A stretch of DNA of 64,000 nt from Pelagibacteraceae bacterium AG-359-O02. Lineage in GTDB: Bacteria; Pseudomonadota; Alphaproteobacteria; Pelagibacterales; Pelagibacteraceae. Location: contig QCEU01000003.1 of NCBI GenBank assembly GCA_003280485.1, positions 91,544-155,543 of the forward strand. Reading direction: 5' to 3'. Position 1 is the first letter of the stretch, and each line of letters opens with the position of its first letter. Of this stretch, positions 35,554-45,521 are shown piece after piece. The notes beneath the pieces are model-generated. The model had not been told where the DNA came from. It worked only from the letters and a program-made list of their open reading frames with translations, and did no database searches. A program made the translations under genes and the position numbers.

Positions 35554-38524
35554 GAAAATATTAATTTTAGGCATATCAATTTTATTCTTCTTAGGTATGT
35601 GCATTACATATTTAAGTATTTATGGAATAAAAACAGATAAATTTAATAGTTTTATAAATAATAAGGTTAAGGATTATAATTCAAAAATAACACTTCAAAC
35701 TGACGAAGTCTATATTAAGTTAAATCTAAGTGAGAGAGCGATTAATATTAACACTAAGAATGCAAATTTAATTGCTGAATTAAATACAATTAAAATCTCA
35801 AATATAGATATAAATTTAAATTTGATAAAATTTTTAAAAAATGAAAGTTCAATAAAAAATATAAAAATAGCATCTTCAAGTAACTTAATAAAGGATGTTA
35901 CATCATTCTTAAATACAATAGACTACAATCTATCTAGATACATATTTTATAGTCAGATCAGAGAAGGATTATTAGATTTTGAACTATATGCAAAATTTGA
36001 TAGCAAAAGACAAGAGCCTCTCTCTTATTTTATTTCAGGTTCGGTGAGCAATGCAAAATTAAATATACCAGGATATGAAAGTTTAAACGATTTAAATTTT
36101 AATTTTCAAACTCAAGATAGAATAACTAAAATTTCAAATTTTAATTTTACTTATCAAAAGATAATATTCTCATCAAAAAGATTAGAAGTAAAACGAGAAA
36201 AATCTGGTGCATATTATATTGAAGGAGAAATAGAAAATACTAAAGCATTAATAAACCCTAACATAATATTTAAATTTATAAATATAAATCAAGATTATTT
36301 GTCTAATAAAGATATTTTGTTACAGAGCAAAAATTTATTCTCTTTTAAATTAAATAAAAATATGAAAATTAAAAATATCAAAATAGATTCAGTTTTAAAT
36401 TTTGATGAAATTCATTTTAATAATAAATACAAAAATTTAATTTTTTTAAAAGAAGGTACAATTAATTCTAAATTTGAAAATGAAAAATTTACGACAGAGC
36501 TTGATACCAACTTTGTTTTTTTAGACGATTTAAAATTAAAGAATGAATTTAAAAATAATAATTTAAACTTGTCTTTGAATAGTAAAAATAGTCAAAAAAT
36601 TAAGATAAAAGGAAATATAAGCAATGAAAAAACACTTTTAGATCCTAAATTTTTTTTAAACTTAATAGATTTTGATCCAAACCTTCTTTCTGATAAAAAA
36701 ATTAATGTTCAGTCAGATCATAACTTTAAATTTGAGATTAATAATAGTAAAATAGAAAATTACTTAGTCAATTCAGAAATTTATTTAGATAAATTAGAAC
36801 TTAATAAAGAAATCCAAGACGTTCTGTATTTAAAAAATGTTAAAAGTGAAATAACTTTTGGAGATCAATTATTGAAAGTAGATTTAAAAAGTAATTACTC
36901 ATTTTTAGACGAAAATTTTGGTAATGGGTCTGAAAATAATATTATTAATCTAAAATTAGATAAAAATGATCATAATAGCTCAGATTTAGAAATATTTGTA
37001 AGTTCAGATAATAATTCGATCAATACTAAAGAGTTTAAAAAATATTTAAATATTCAAGATCAAGATAATTTAATAAATAATCAAATAATAAAGTTAAATT
37101 CAAATTTTACGATTAATGCATCAATTGATAATGCATTTAATATTAAAAAATTTGCTATAAGATCAGATTTAAATTTTGATAATTTAAATATTAATTACGG
37201 ATCAAATTTCATTAAAAAATATTTAACAAGTTTTGACAATAAAATAGCTATCAAAAATCCTCAAGTCTTATTTGAATATTCAAATGATATAATCAATTTA
37301 CAACTAGATGGAAAATATATGTTACAAAATAAAGAGGATAATTTTTTTATTAAATACAAAGGTAGCAAAAATAACTTTGAACTTTATACATTATTTAATT
37401 TAGATAATAGTGAATTAAAAATTGATGAAATTCAATATTTAAAGAAAAAAAATATTCCATCAAAATTCGAAATTTTATTAAATAAATCTATAAAAGGCTT
37501 TAACATAGAGAATATCAGTTTCAGGGAAAACAAAAATTATATTTCAGCAAACAATCTCTATATTTCTGATGATCTCAAATTGCAGAGCGTGGATAAAATT
37601 GATGTCAGTTTTTTTAATATTAAAGGAGTCAAAAATAATTTTAAAATTAAAAAAAATTCAAATAATTATCAATTAATTGGAAACCAAATCGATGGAGAAA
37701 AAATAATTGAAAAATTGTTGAAGAGTAATAACGAAACTAAGATTTCAAATTTCTTTGAAAATTTAAATACCTCAGTAATATTGAATTTAGAAAAAATATA
37801 TTTGGAAAAAGATGAATATCTTAAAAAATTTGTCGGTGAATTTGATATAAAAAATAATAAATTAATTTTAGCTAAAGCTAATGGAGTTTTGGATAAAGAA
37901 AATCAATTCTCTTATTCTTACAGAACAACAGCTAAAAATGAAAAAATTACAAATATAATCGTTGAGGAACCAAAACCATTTATAAATAATTATAAATTTA
38001 TAAAAGGTTTTGATGAGGGTGAATTAAAATTAAGTTCAATCAAAATTAATAATACATCTAGGTCAAATCTTAAGATTACTAATTTTAAAGTTAAAGAAGT
38101 ACCAGTTTTAGCAAAAATTCTAACACTTGCTTCTTTACAAGGAATTGCTGATCTTTTGACTGGCGAGGGAATAAGATTTAATGAATTTGAGATGGATTAT
38201 AAAACAAAAAACAATCTAACAGAGATAGATGAGATGTATGCAGTAGGACCAGCTATTTCAATAATGATGGAGGGTTATATTGAGAAAGACAGGATAACAA
38301 GTCTAAGAGGAACCTTAGTGCCCGCAACAACTATTAATAAGACAATAGCCAAAATTCCTTTACTTGGTAACATTTTAGTAGGAAGCAAAACTGGTGAAGG
38401 TATATTTGGTGTTAGTTTTAAAATAAAAGGACCACCAAATGATTTAAAAAGTACAGTTAATCCGATAAAAACTTTAACCCCTAGGTTTATTACCAGGACT
38501 TTAGAAAATCTTAAAGGTAATTAA
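35546..38524 (+). CDS. AsmA-like / YhdP-type intermembrane protein
   Basis: 992 residues. One N-terminal membrane helix (about 4-26), then a long stretch of short Asn/Lys-rich beta-strand repeats and a C-terminal AsmA-like region with LAKILTLASLQGIADLLTGEG, FNEFEMDYKTKNN, YAVGPAISIMMEGYI, RGTLVPATTINKTIAKIPLLGNI and GEGIFGVSFKIKGP, which is the hallmark of YhdP/AsmA-type proteins thought to move phospholipid between membranes. It overlaps prfB by 8 bases and ends overlapping convergent tyrS by 4. Family-level call; which AsmA subfamily is uncertain. Confidence 0.82.
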   Translation: MRKKILILGISILFFLGMCITYLSIYGIKTDKFNSFINNKVKDYNSKITLQTDEVYIKLNLSERAININTKNANLIAELNTIKISNIDINLNLIKFLKNESSIKNIKIASSSNLIKDVTSFLNTIDYNLSRYIFYSQIREGLLDFELYAKFDSKRQEPLSYFISGSVSNAKLNIPGYESLNDLNFNFQTQDRITKISNFNFTYQKIIFSSKRLEVKREKSGAYYIEGEIENTKALINPNIIFKFININQDYLSNKDILLQSKNLFSFKLNKNMKIKNIKIDSVLNFDEIHFNNKYKNLIFLKEGTINSKFENEKFTTELDTNFVFLDDLKLKNEFKNNNLNLSLNSKNSQKIKIKGNISNEKTLLDPKFFLNLIDFDPNLLSDKKINVQSDHNFKFEINNSKIENYLVNSEIYLDKLELNKEIQDVLYLKNVKSEITFGDQLLKVDLKSNYSFLDENFGNGSENNIINLKLDKNDHNSSDLEIFVSSDNNSINTKEFKKYLNIQDQDNLINNQIIKLNSNFTINASIDNAFNIKKFAIRSDLNFDNLNINYGSNFIKKYLTSFDNKIAIKNPQVLFEYSNDIINLQLDGKYMLQNKEDNFFIKYKGSKNNFELYTLFNLDNSELKIDEIQYLKKKNIPSKFEILLNKSIKGFNIENISFRENKNYISANNLYISDDLKLQSVDKIDVSFFNIKGVKNNFKIKKNSNNYQLIGNQIDGEKIIEKLLKSNNETKISNFFENLNTSVILNLEKIYLEKDEYLKKFVGEFDIKNNKLILAKANGVLDKENQFSYSYRTTAKNEKITNIIVEEPKPFINNYKFIKGFDEGELKLSSIKINNTSRSNLKITNFKVKEVPVLAKILTLASLQGIADLLTGEGIRFNEFEMDYKTKNNLTEIDEMYAVGPAISIMMEGYIEKDRITSLRGTLVPATTINKTIAKIPLLGNILVGSKTGEGIFGVSFKIKGPPNDLKSTVNPIKTLTPRFITRTLENLKGN

Positions 38525-39744
38525 TTTATAATTTTAAAGTGCTTTTTTTTTCCTATAGATAGCTTGATAAAACCCTTATCTGAGAATAAATTAGGATCAA
38601 TAATATATTTTTCATCTTGTACATTTTCATTATTTAATTTAATCCCATTTGACTTAATTAATCTTCTTATTTCTGATTTAGAAATATCATTATTTATAAA
38701 AGAAATTAGTTCAACTATATTTTTTGATAAAATATCGTTATTGACTTTTATCCCAGGAAGATTTTCTCCTGAAGAATTCTCTGAAAACGTATTTTTTGCA
38801 AGCTTCTCAGACTTTTCAGCTTCTTTTGTTCCATGTAGCATTTCGGTTGCATTATTAGCGAGTAAAATTTTTAATTTGTTTATATCCTTATCTTTTTCTT
38901 TGTCTATTTCATCTAAAGATAAATCAGTAAACATTTTTAAGAATTTTAATACATCTCTATCATCAGTATTTCTCCAAAACTGCCAATAATCATATGGAGA
39001 TAACATTTCTTTATTTAGCCATACTGCACCTTTTTCAGTTTTACCCATTTTAGTACCTGATGCTAATGTTATTAATGGAGTAGTTAAGCCAAATGCTTGA
39101 TTTCCAGATTCTCTTTTAATTAGCTCAACACCATTTACTATATTTCCCCATTGATCAGATCCACCAATTTGTAAATTACATTTGTTTGATTTATTAAGTT
39201 CATAAAAATCATATGCTTGTAAAATCATATAATTAAATTCCATATAACTTAAAGATTGTTCTCTTTCTAATCTTAATTTAACACTATCAAATGTTAACAT
39301 TTTATTTATTGTAAAATGTTTACCTATGTCTCTTAAAAAATCTATATAATTAAGTTTGCTTAACCATTTATAATTATTCACAAAAATTGGTTTTAATTTT
39401 GAATTATTTGTTTTGAGAAAAATTTTAAAAACCTTTTTAATATTATTAATATTATTCTCAATTTGCTTTTCAGAAAGTATTTTCCTAGTTTCCTCTTTAC
39501 CTGATGGGTCTCCTATTCTAGTTGTGCCTCCACCCAAAAGAACAATTGGTCTGTGGCCATACTTTTGTAAAAGCCTAAGACACATGATTTGTAATAAACT
39601 ACCAACGTGAAGACTGGGAGCGGTACTATCAAATCCAATATAAGCATTAGTACTTTCTTTATTTAACAAATTTGATAATTCTAATTCATTGGTACATTGA
39701 TAATAGTATCCTCTGTCTTTAAATTCTTTTAAAAAATTATTCAT
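38521..39744 (-). CDS. tyrS: Tyrosyl-tRNA synthetase
   Basis: 407 residues, class I synthetase. HIGH-type motif PSLHVGSLLQ (about 45-52), tyrosine-binding YIGFDSTA, QIGGSDQWGNIVNG, KMSKS-type KMGKTEKGAVW, and a C-terminal S4 RNA-binding domain (ISKSEIRRLIKSNGIKLN). Divergent from anmK across 47 bases. Confidence 0.97.
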   Translation of the reverse strand: MNNFLKEFKDRGYYYQCTNELELSNLLNKESTNAYIGFDSTAPSLHVGSLLQIMCLRLLQKYGHRPIVLLGGGTTRIGDPSGKEETRKILSEKQIENNINNIKKVFKIFLKTNNSKLKPIFVNNYKWLSKLNYIDFLRDIGKHFTINKMLTFDSVKLRLEREQSLSYMEFNYMILQAYDFYELNKSNKCNLQIGGSDQWGNIVNGVELIKRESGNQAFGLTTPLITLASGTKMGKTEKGAVWLNKEMLSPYDYWQFWRNTDDRDVLKFLKMFTDLSLDEIDKEKDKDINKLKILLANNATEMLHGTKEAEKSEKLAKNTFSENSSGENLPGIKVNNDILSKNIVELISFINNDISKSEIRRLIKSNGIKLNNENVQDEKYIIDPNLFSDKGFIKLSIGKKKHFKIIN

Positions 39745-39791
39745 AGGTCTATAGTCTTACAATATACATATTTTAATAAAAAAAAATAAGA

Positions 39792-40886
39792 ATGGAAAAA
39801 AATTTATCAGCACTTGGGTTTATGAGTGGTACATCTGGTGATGGTGTAGACTCTTCAGTTATAAGCTCTAATGGTAAAGACAGTATATATATCAAATACA
39901 ATAGATTTGACACTTATCCATCAGAGCTTTCAAATAAAATTCATAGAATAAAAGAAAGTATTTTAAAAATGCAAGATCTATTAAAATATTCTTCTAAAAT
40001 CGAGGAATTAGAGAGAGAAATTACAGACTTCCATGTTAATATTGCCATTAAAATATCCAAACAAATTAATTATGATATTGTAGGTTTTCATGGACATACC
40101 ATTTATCACAATTCAGACGAAAAGATTTCTAAACAAATTGGTTTAGGTAAAAGTTTATCAAGAAAAACTAATAAAACTGTTGTTTATGATTTCAGACAAA
40201 ATGATATCAAAAATGGAGGAGAAGGAGCACCATTAACTCCTATTTACCACCTAGCACTTATAAAAACCTTATTTAAAAAAAGTAAAGTAAAAATTCCAAT
40301 TTCAATATTAAATATTGGGGGTATTGCTAATATAACTGAAATTGATAAAGATTTTAAAATAACAAGTAGGGATATAGGACCAGGAAATTGTTTAATTGAT
40401 AAGTGGATGAGAAAAAATTCTAACAAATCTTTTGACATGGATGGAAATTTTGCAATGAAAGGAAAAATAGACAAATTTATTTTTGATCAATTTATGGATA
40501 ACTATTACTATAGCAAAATTAATTCTAATAGATCCCTGGACATAAATGATTTTGATATTTCGTTTGCAAAAGGTCTTGCGTTAGACAACGGAGCAACTAC
40601 AATTACTGATATAACTTCTGAATTATTATCAAAAAAAATTGGAAATAATAATATTTATGTTTGTGGTGGTGGTAGAAAAAATAAATACTTAATTAATTCA
40701 TTGAAAAATAAAATTAAAAATAAAGTTTCCTCAATTGATGATTTAAGTATTGATGGTGACTTTATAGAGTCACAAGCATTTGCTTTCCTCGCAATTAGAT
40801 GTTACTTGGGACTACCTATTTCGTTTCCATCTACTACTAATTGTAAAACACCCACAGTTGGTGGTATTATTATTAAAAATTCTTAA
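39792..40886 (+). CDS. anmK: Anhydro-N-acetylmuramic acid kinase
   Basis: 364 residues, ASKHA-fold kinase recycling 1,6-anhydroMurNAc from peptidoglycan turnover to MurNAc-6-P. Signatures: GFMSGTSGDGVDSSVI, GFHGHTIYHN, YDFRQNDIKNGGEGAPLTPIYH, ISILNIGGIANIT, DIGPGNCLIDKWM, and a phosphate-2 loop GGGRKNKYLI. Usual place beside tyrS in alphaproteobacteria. Its stop and the convergent hydrolase stop abut as TAATTA. Confidence 0.94.
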   Translation: MEKNLSALGFMSGTSGDGVDSSVISSNGKDSIYIKYNRFDTYPSELSNKIHRIKESILKMQDLLKYSSKIEELEREITDFHVNIAIKISKQINYDIVGFHGHTIYHNSDEKISKQIGLGKSLSRKTNKTVVYDFRQNDIKNGGEGAPLTPIYHLALIKTLFKKSKVKIPISILNIGGIANITEIDKDFKITSRDIGPGNCLIDKWMRKNSNKSFDMDGNFAMKGKIDKFIFDQFMDNYYYSKINSNRSLDINDFDISFAKGLALDNGATTITDITSELLSKKIGNNNIYVCGGGRKNKYLINSLKNKIKNKVSSIDDLSIDGDFIESQAFAFLAIRCYLGLPISFPSTTNCKTPTVGGIIIKNS

Positions 40887-41552
40887 TTAATATAAGGCAG
40901 TCTCTTTTTTTATATATTTATTTAAAGATTTAATTAAAGCTAAATCACTATTAGAGAAAAAATGATTTGCGTCTTGAATCGACTCGAATTCAACTTTAAT
41001 ACCTTTTTGTTCGCTGAGTCTTTTATTTAAATCATTTATATGTTCTATTGGAACTAATTCATCTTTTTTTCCATATATCATCGTACCAGATGTAGGACAT
41101 GGTGATAAAAAAGAAAAATCATAAACATTAGGTTGAGGCGAGACAACAACGAACCTATTTATTTCAGGTCTTCTCATTAGTAACTGCATTGCTATCAAAG
41201 ACCCAAAAGAAAAACCTGAAATCCAACATTGGGAGTTATCAAAGTTTTCTCTTTCTAACCAATCTAAGGCAGCTGCAGCATCTGCAAGTTCTCCTTGTCC
41301 ATTATCAAACTCACCATCGCTTTTACCAACACCTCTAAAATTCACTCTACAAACTGAAAAATCATTATCCACAAATGTTTGAAAAATATCGACAACAATT
41401 TTATTGTTCATTGTTCCACCGTACTGAGGATGTGGATGTAAAACCAATGCAATTGGTGAGGTATTTTTTTTACTTTTAAAATATTTAGCTTCTAGTCTAC
41501 CTGCTGGACCAGGAATAAATATTTCAACAATTTTATTATCTACTAATGCCAT
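40887..41552 (-). CDS. Alpha/beta hydrolase
   Basis: 221 residues. Nucleophile S115 in GFSFGSLI, acid Asp in YGKKDELVPIEH and His in QDANHFFSN form the triad; HPHPQYGGTMNNKIV (oxyanion-side loop) and NFRGVGKSDGEFDNGQGELAD are typical of the proteobacterial hydrolase family often annotated as dienelactone-like or CocE-like. No signal peptide, so cytoplasmic. Substrate unknown. Divergent from iscR; the 129-base gap carries the suf promoter. Confidence 0.85.
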   Translation of the reverse strand: MALVDNKIVEIFIPGPAGRLEAKYFKSKKNTSPIALVLHPHPQYGGTMNNKIVVDIFQTFVDNDFSVCRVNFRGVGKSDGEFDNGQGELADAAAALDWLERENFDNSQCWISGFSFGSLIAMQLLMRRPEINRFVVVSPQPNVYDFSFLSPCPTSGTMIYGKKDELVPIEHINDLNKRLSEQKGIKVEFESIQDANHFFSNSDLALIKSLNKYIKKETALY

Positions 41553-41629
41553 TGATTATTAATCTCAAAAAAAATAGTGTTTTTACTATCAAAATTGAGT
41601 GACAAAATGCAAGTTTTAAAATATCAATT

Positions 41630-41661
41630 AATCTTGACTAAAATAGTCGGGTATATATAAG
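41630..41661 (+). promoter_or_regulatory. iscR-suf promoter with IscR type 1 operator
   Basis: -35 TTGACT (41634-41639) and -10 TATAAG (41656-41661) are 16 bases apart. Overlapping the -35 and spacer is an interrupted inverted repeat, GACT AAAAT AGTC followed by GGGTAT (site 41630-41654). It agrees with the E. coli IscR type 1 consensus at 23 of 25 positions by eye, including the GACT/AGTC arms and the 3' RRSTAT. Binding here would block RNA polymerase, as expected for autorepression by [2Fe-2S]-IscR. Confidence 0.8.
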
Positions 41662-41681
41662 TCCCATAAATTGCGGAAAAT

Positions 41682-42104
41682 ATGAAACTATCAAGTAAAG
41701 GCAGATACGCTGTAATGGCTTTAGCGGATCTAGCAAAATTCAATTTAAAAGAGCCAGTATCTTTAAGAGATATATCTTTAAGACAAGGTATATCGCTTGT
41801 TTACTTGGAACAGCTTTTTTCAAAATTGAAAAAAAACCAAATTGTTACAAGCGTTAGAGGTAATAAAGGTGGTTACGTATTATCAAAACAAGCTTCTGAG
41901 ATAAAAATTTCAGATGTGTTTATTGCTGTTGACGAAAAAGTAAAAACAGTTGGGTGTGAAAAACACTCAGAGAGTGGATGTAATGGTAAATCTTCTAAAT
42001 GCATTACCCATGATTTATGGGATGAGCTAGAAGATTATATAAATAACTTTTTTCAGCAAAAAACATTAGGTGATTTAATTAATAAGAGAACTTTAAATGG
42101 ATAA
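41682..42104 (+). CDS. iscR: Rrf2 family Fe-S-sensing regulator (IscR-like)
   Basis: 140 residues. N-terminal winged helix ([27 protein letters not shown] wing) and cluster ligands C92, C100, C107 with H110 nearby, close in spacing to E. coli IscR (C92, C98, C104, H107). Directly upstream of sufBCDS, overlapping sufB by 8 bases, so it senses the output of the operon it leads. An operator overlapping its own promoter supports this. RirA, the other Rrf2 regulator of alphaproteobacteria, is the alternative. Confidence 0.92.
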   Translation: MKLSSKGRYAVMALADLAKFNLKEPVSLRDISLRQGISLVYLEQLFSKLKKNQIVTSVRGNKGGYVLSKQASEIKISDVFIAVDEKVKTVGCEKHSESGCNGKSSKCITHDLWDELEDYINNFFQQKTLGDLINKRTLNG

Positions 42105-43539
42105 CAGACAAAAAGAAATTGATAATCTAAAAGATTATAAGTACGGTTTTACTACTGATATTGAAAACACAAGAGCGCCTAAGGGATTAAATGAAGATGT
42201 GATAAAATTTATCTCTAATGTAAAAAAAGAACCACAATGGATGCTTGATTTTAGATTAAAAGCATTTGAAAGATTTAAACAGTTAAAAGAACCTAATTGG
42301 CAAAAACCAAAATACCCAAAAATAGATTACCAAGATTTATATTATTATTCAGCTCCTAAAAGTATGAAAGATAAACCAAAAAACTTGGATGATTTAGACC
42401 CTAAACTTTTAGAAACTTACAAAAAATTAGGAATACCACTGCAAGAGCAAAAAAGACTTAATGGGATTGCAGTTGATGCAGTATTTGACTCTGTCTCCGT
42501 TGCAACAACATTTAGAGAAGAACTTACAAAACAGGGAATTATTTTTTGTCCAATTTCAGAAGCTATACAAAATCATCCTGAATTAGTCAAAAAATATTTA
42601 GGTTCTGTTATACCAGTCACTGATCATTTCTTTGCAACTCTAAACTCTGCAGTATTTACTGATGGATCATTTGCTTACATACCTGAAGGTGTACGTTGCC
42701 CAATGGAGCTTTCAACATACTTTAGAATAAATGCATCTAATACAGGACAATTTGAAAGAACATTAATTGTTGCTGATAAGGGAAGCTATGTAAGTTATTT
42801 AGAAGGTTGTACAGCTCCAATGCGAGACGAAAATCAGTTGCATGCTGCAAATGTTGAATTAGTTGCATTAGATGATGCAGAAATAAAATACTCTACAGTT
42901 CAAAATTGGTATCCTGGTGATAAAGATGGAAAAGGTGGAATTTATAATTTTGTTACGAAACGTGGTTTGTGTAAAGGAAAGAATTCAAAAATTTCTTGGA
43001 CACAAGTTGAAACTGGTTCTGCCATTACCTGGAAATATCCAAGTTGTATTTTGAAGGGTGATAATTCTGTAGGAGAATTTTACTCCATAGCTATTACAAA
43101 TAACCATCAAAAAGCAGATACTGGAACTAAAATGATACATTTAGGAAAAAACACTAAAAGCAAAATAATATCAAAAGGTATTAGCGCTGGTTTTTCTGAT
43201 ATGACTTATAGAGGTTTAGTTGATATTTCATCAAAAGCCGCAAATTCCAATAATTATACTCAATGTGACTCTTTATTAATGGGTAACAAATGCGGGGCCC
43301 ATACAGTTCCATATATTAAAAATAAAAATTCTGAATCCAATATTGCTCATGAAGCAACAACATCAAAAATTAGCGAGGAGCAATTACATTACTGTCAACA
43401 GAGAGGCTTGAGTGCAGAAGAGGCAGTAGGATTAATTGTTAATGGATTTTGTAAAGAGGTATTACAACAATTGCCAATGGAATTTGCTGTTGAGGCCCAA
43501 AAACTAGTTGGTATCAGCTTAGAAGGTAGCGTTGGCTAA
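42097..43539 (+). CDS. sufB: Fe-S cluster assembly scaffold SufB
   Basis: 480 residues of the SufBD fold, with the large beta-helix core: [52 protein letters not shown], and a C-terminal [27 protein letters not shown]. SufBCD is the scaffold complex on which [4Fe-4S] clusters are built. Cys-rich relative to SufD; the conserved Cys in [10 protein letters not shown] is a likely sulfur-accepting residue. Stop overlaps sufC start (TAATG). Confidence 0.97.
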   Translation: MDNRQKEIDNLKDYKYGFTTDIENTRAPKGLNEDVIKFISNVKKEPQWMLDFRLKAFERFKQLKEPNWQKPKYPKIDYQDLYYYSAPKSMKDKPKNLDDLDPKLLETYKKLGIPLQEQKRLNGIAVDAVFDSVSVATTFREELTKQGIIFCPISEAIQNHPELVKKYLGSVIPVTDHFFATLNSAVFTDGSFAYIPEGVRCPMELSTYFRINASNTGQFERTLIVADKGSYVSYLEGCTAPMRDENQLHAANVELVALDDAEIKYSTVQNWYPGDKDGKGGIYNFVTKRGLCKGKNSKISWTQVETGSAITWKYPSCILKGDNSVGEFYSIAITNNHQKADTGTKMIHLGKNTKSKIISKGISAGFSDMTYRGLVDISSKAANSNNYTQCDSLLMGNKCGAHTVPYIKNKNSESNIAHEATTSKISEEQLHYCQQRGLSAEEAVGLIVNGFCKEVLQQLPMEFAVEAQKLVGISLEGSVG

Positions 43540-44273
43540 TGCTTAAAATAAATAAATTAAACGCAAAAATTGATAGCAAAGAAATTCTAAAGGAATTTTC
43601 TCTAAATATAAATCCAGGAGAAGTCCATGCTATTATGGGTCCAAATGGATCTGGTAAAAGCACATTATCAAATATTTTGTCAGGCAAGAAAGGGTACGAT
43701 ATTTCAGGAGAAATACTTTTTGAGGAAAATGATTTGTTTGAACTTGAAACAGAAGAAAGAGCCCATAAAGGTATTTTTCTTGCCTTTCAATATCCATTAG
43801 AAATTCCAGGTGTTAATACAAATATATTTTTAAAGACTTCATTAAATGCAGTAAGGAAAGCAAGAGGTGAAAAAGAGCTTGATGCAATAGAATTTTTAAA
43901 ATTAGTGAAAGAAAAATCCAAAGAACTTAAATTTGATGAGGAAAAATTAAATAGACAACTGAATGTTGGTTTTTCAGGTGGTGAGAAAAAGAAAAATGAA
44001 ATTCTACAAATGTCGTTATTGGCTCCAAAACTATCAATTTTAGATGAAACAGACTCAGGTTTAGATATTGATGCATTACGAATCGTAGCTGATGGTGTTA
44101 ACTCATTAAGGGATAATAAAAATTCATTTTTAATTATTACACATTACCAAAGACTACTTGATTATATTAAACCTGATTTTGTCCATGTTTTAATGGACGG
44201 AAAAATTGTTAAATCTGGTGGGGCAGAATTAGCTTTGGAATTAGAAAAAAAGGGGTATGAAAATTTTCATTAG
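43539..44273 (+). CDS. sufC: Fe-S cluster assembly ATPase SufC
   Basis: 244-residue ABC-type ATPase without membrane domain. Walker A GPNGSGKST (34-42), Q-loop FQYPLEIPGV, ABC signature FSGGEKKKNEI, Walker B LSILDETDSGLDIDAL and H in TTH-like ITHYQR. It binds SufB and SufD and drives scaffold rearrangement. Its stop is followed immediately by the sufD start with no gap. Confidence 0.97.
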   Translation: MLKINKLNAKIDSKEILKEFSLNINPGEVHAIMGPNGSGKSTLSNILSGKKGYDISGEILFEENDLFELETEERAHKGIFLAFQYPLEIPGVNTNIFLKTSLNAVRKARGEKELDAIEFLKLVKEKSKELKFDEEKLNRQLNVGFSGGEKKKNEILQMSLLAPKLSILDETDSGLDIDALRIVADGVNSLRDNKNSFLIITHYQRLLDYIKPDFVHVLMDGKIVKSGGAELALELEKKGYENFH

Positions 44274-45521
44274 ATGAAAGAGCAATTACAAAAAGATTTT
44301 GATAATACTATTAGACATTTAACTTTATCTCAAAAAGATATTGAAATAAAAAAATTTTATTTAGATAATTTTATTAATAAAGGTTTTCCAAACAGAAAAG
44401 AAGAAGATTGGAAATTTTCTGACCTTAAACAAATAATTAAAAAAAATATCGGAGAGCTAGCTTTTTATAGTGACTATACATCTACAAATAAAGTTGATAC
44501 TTCTGCTTTTGTAGACGGTCTAGAGCATAACAAAATAGTATTTATTAATGGAAGAATAGAAAAAATTGATTTTGATTATGAAAAAAAAGACCAAATAGAA
44601 ATAATTGATCAGTCGGAAACTATTAATAAATTTAATAATAATAGTTCTTTATCAGACTTAAATAGTGCATTTACCAACAAATCATTCAAAATAGTGGTAA
44701 AAAAGGGTTATCAATTATTAAAACCTCTTATTATCTATCATACAACCAACTCTAAAATTTGGTCTAAAAATATTAATTTAAGATTAAATTTTGAATTATA
44801 TGAAAATAGTTCATTAAGATTAATTGATTTATTTAGGGATACTTCTGAAAAAAATTTTATCAATATTTTTTATAACTTTAATTTAAAAGAAAATTCTATT
44901 TTAAAAAATTACAAAGTAGATAAGTTTGAAAATAAAAATATTAAGTATTCATTCAACAATATTGAGCAAGATAAAAACAGTGTTTCAGAAACATTTATTT
45001 TATCTTCAGGATCAAATTTTTGTAAGAATGAAATTAATTGTAACTTAAACGGAAAATATTCATCAGCTTTTGTAAACGGTATTTTCTCTTTAAATAATAA
45101 TAAACATCATGAAATTAGAACAATAATAAACCACTTAACTGAAAATACAAAAAGCTATCAACTTATAAAAAGTGTTTTAGAAGAAAGTTCTAGAGCAGTA
45201 TATCAAGGAAAAATATTTGTTAACTCTAAAGCACAGAAAACTGATGGTTATCAACTGAGTAAAGCAATTTTGTTAAATAAAGACTCAGAGTTCAATGCTA
45301 AACCAGAGTTAGAAATTTATGCAGATGACGTTAAATGTTCACACGGTTCCGCATCAGGTAGTCTTAATGAGGACTCGATATTTTACTTAATGTCAAGGGG
45401 ATTAAATTATCAACAATCAAGAGAACTATTGATAAATGGTTTTCTATTAGATGTTGTTGAAAAAATTACTGACCCTGAAGTAAAAAATTTAATTAAAAAT
45501 ATGATTGGAATTAAGGAATGA
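44274..45521 (+). CDS. sufD: Fe-S cluster assembly protein SufD
   Basis: 415 residues. The N-terminal domain (about 1-115, with GFPNRKEEDWKFSDLK) precedes the beta-helix core, and the C-terminal part shows QGKIFVNSKAQKTDGYQLSKAIL, DDVKCSHGSASGSLNEDSIFYLMSRG, and LLINGFLLDVV as in SufD. The central region (about 90-260) is diverged and Lys/Asn-rich. Pairs with SufB in the SufBC2D complex. Ends in a 4-base overlap with sufS. Confidence 0.95.
   Translation: MKEQLQKDFDNTIRHLTLSQKDIEIKKFYLDNFINKGFPNRKEEDWKFSDLKQIIKKNIGELAFYSDYTSTNKVDTSAFVDGLEHNKIVFINGRIEKIDFDYEKKDQIEIIDQSETINKFNNNSSLSDLNSAFTNKSFKIVVKKGYQLLKPLIIYHTTNSKIWSKNINLRLNFELYENSSLRLIDLFRDTSEKNFINIFYNFNLKENSILKNYKVDKFENKNIKYSFNNIEQDKNSVSETFILSSGSNFCKNEINCNLNGKYSSAFVNGIFSLNNNKHHEIRTIINHLTENTKSYQLIKSVLEESSRAVYQGKIFVNSKAQKTDGYQLSKAILLNKDSEFNAKPELEIYADDVKCSHGSASGSLNEDSIFYLMSRGLNYQQSRELLINGFLLDVVEKITDPEVKNLIKNMIGIKE

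Noticed and set aside
38564..38989. 141-residue plus-strand frame inside tyrS
   Set aside because: Antisense to conserved TyrRS sequence, Ser/Phe/Ile-rich composition typical of a reverse reading of Lys/Glu-rich code.
41609..41659. Seventeen-codon frame within the iscR promoter region
   Set aside because: It begins upstream of the -10 and runs through the operator and promoter, so it would not be on the mRNA; very short, no ribosome binding site.
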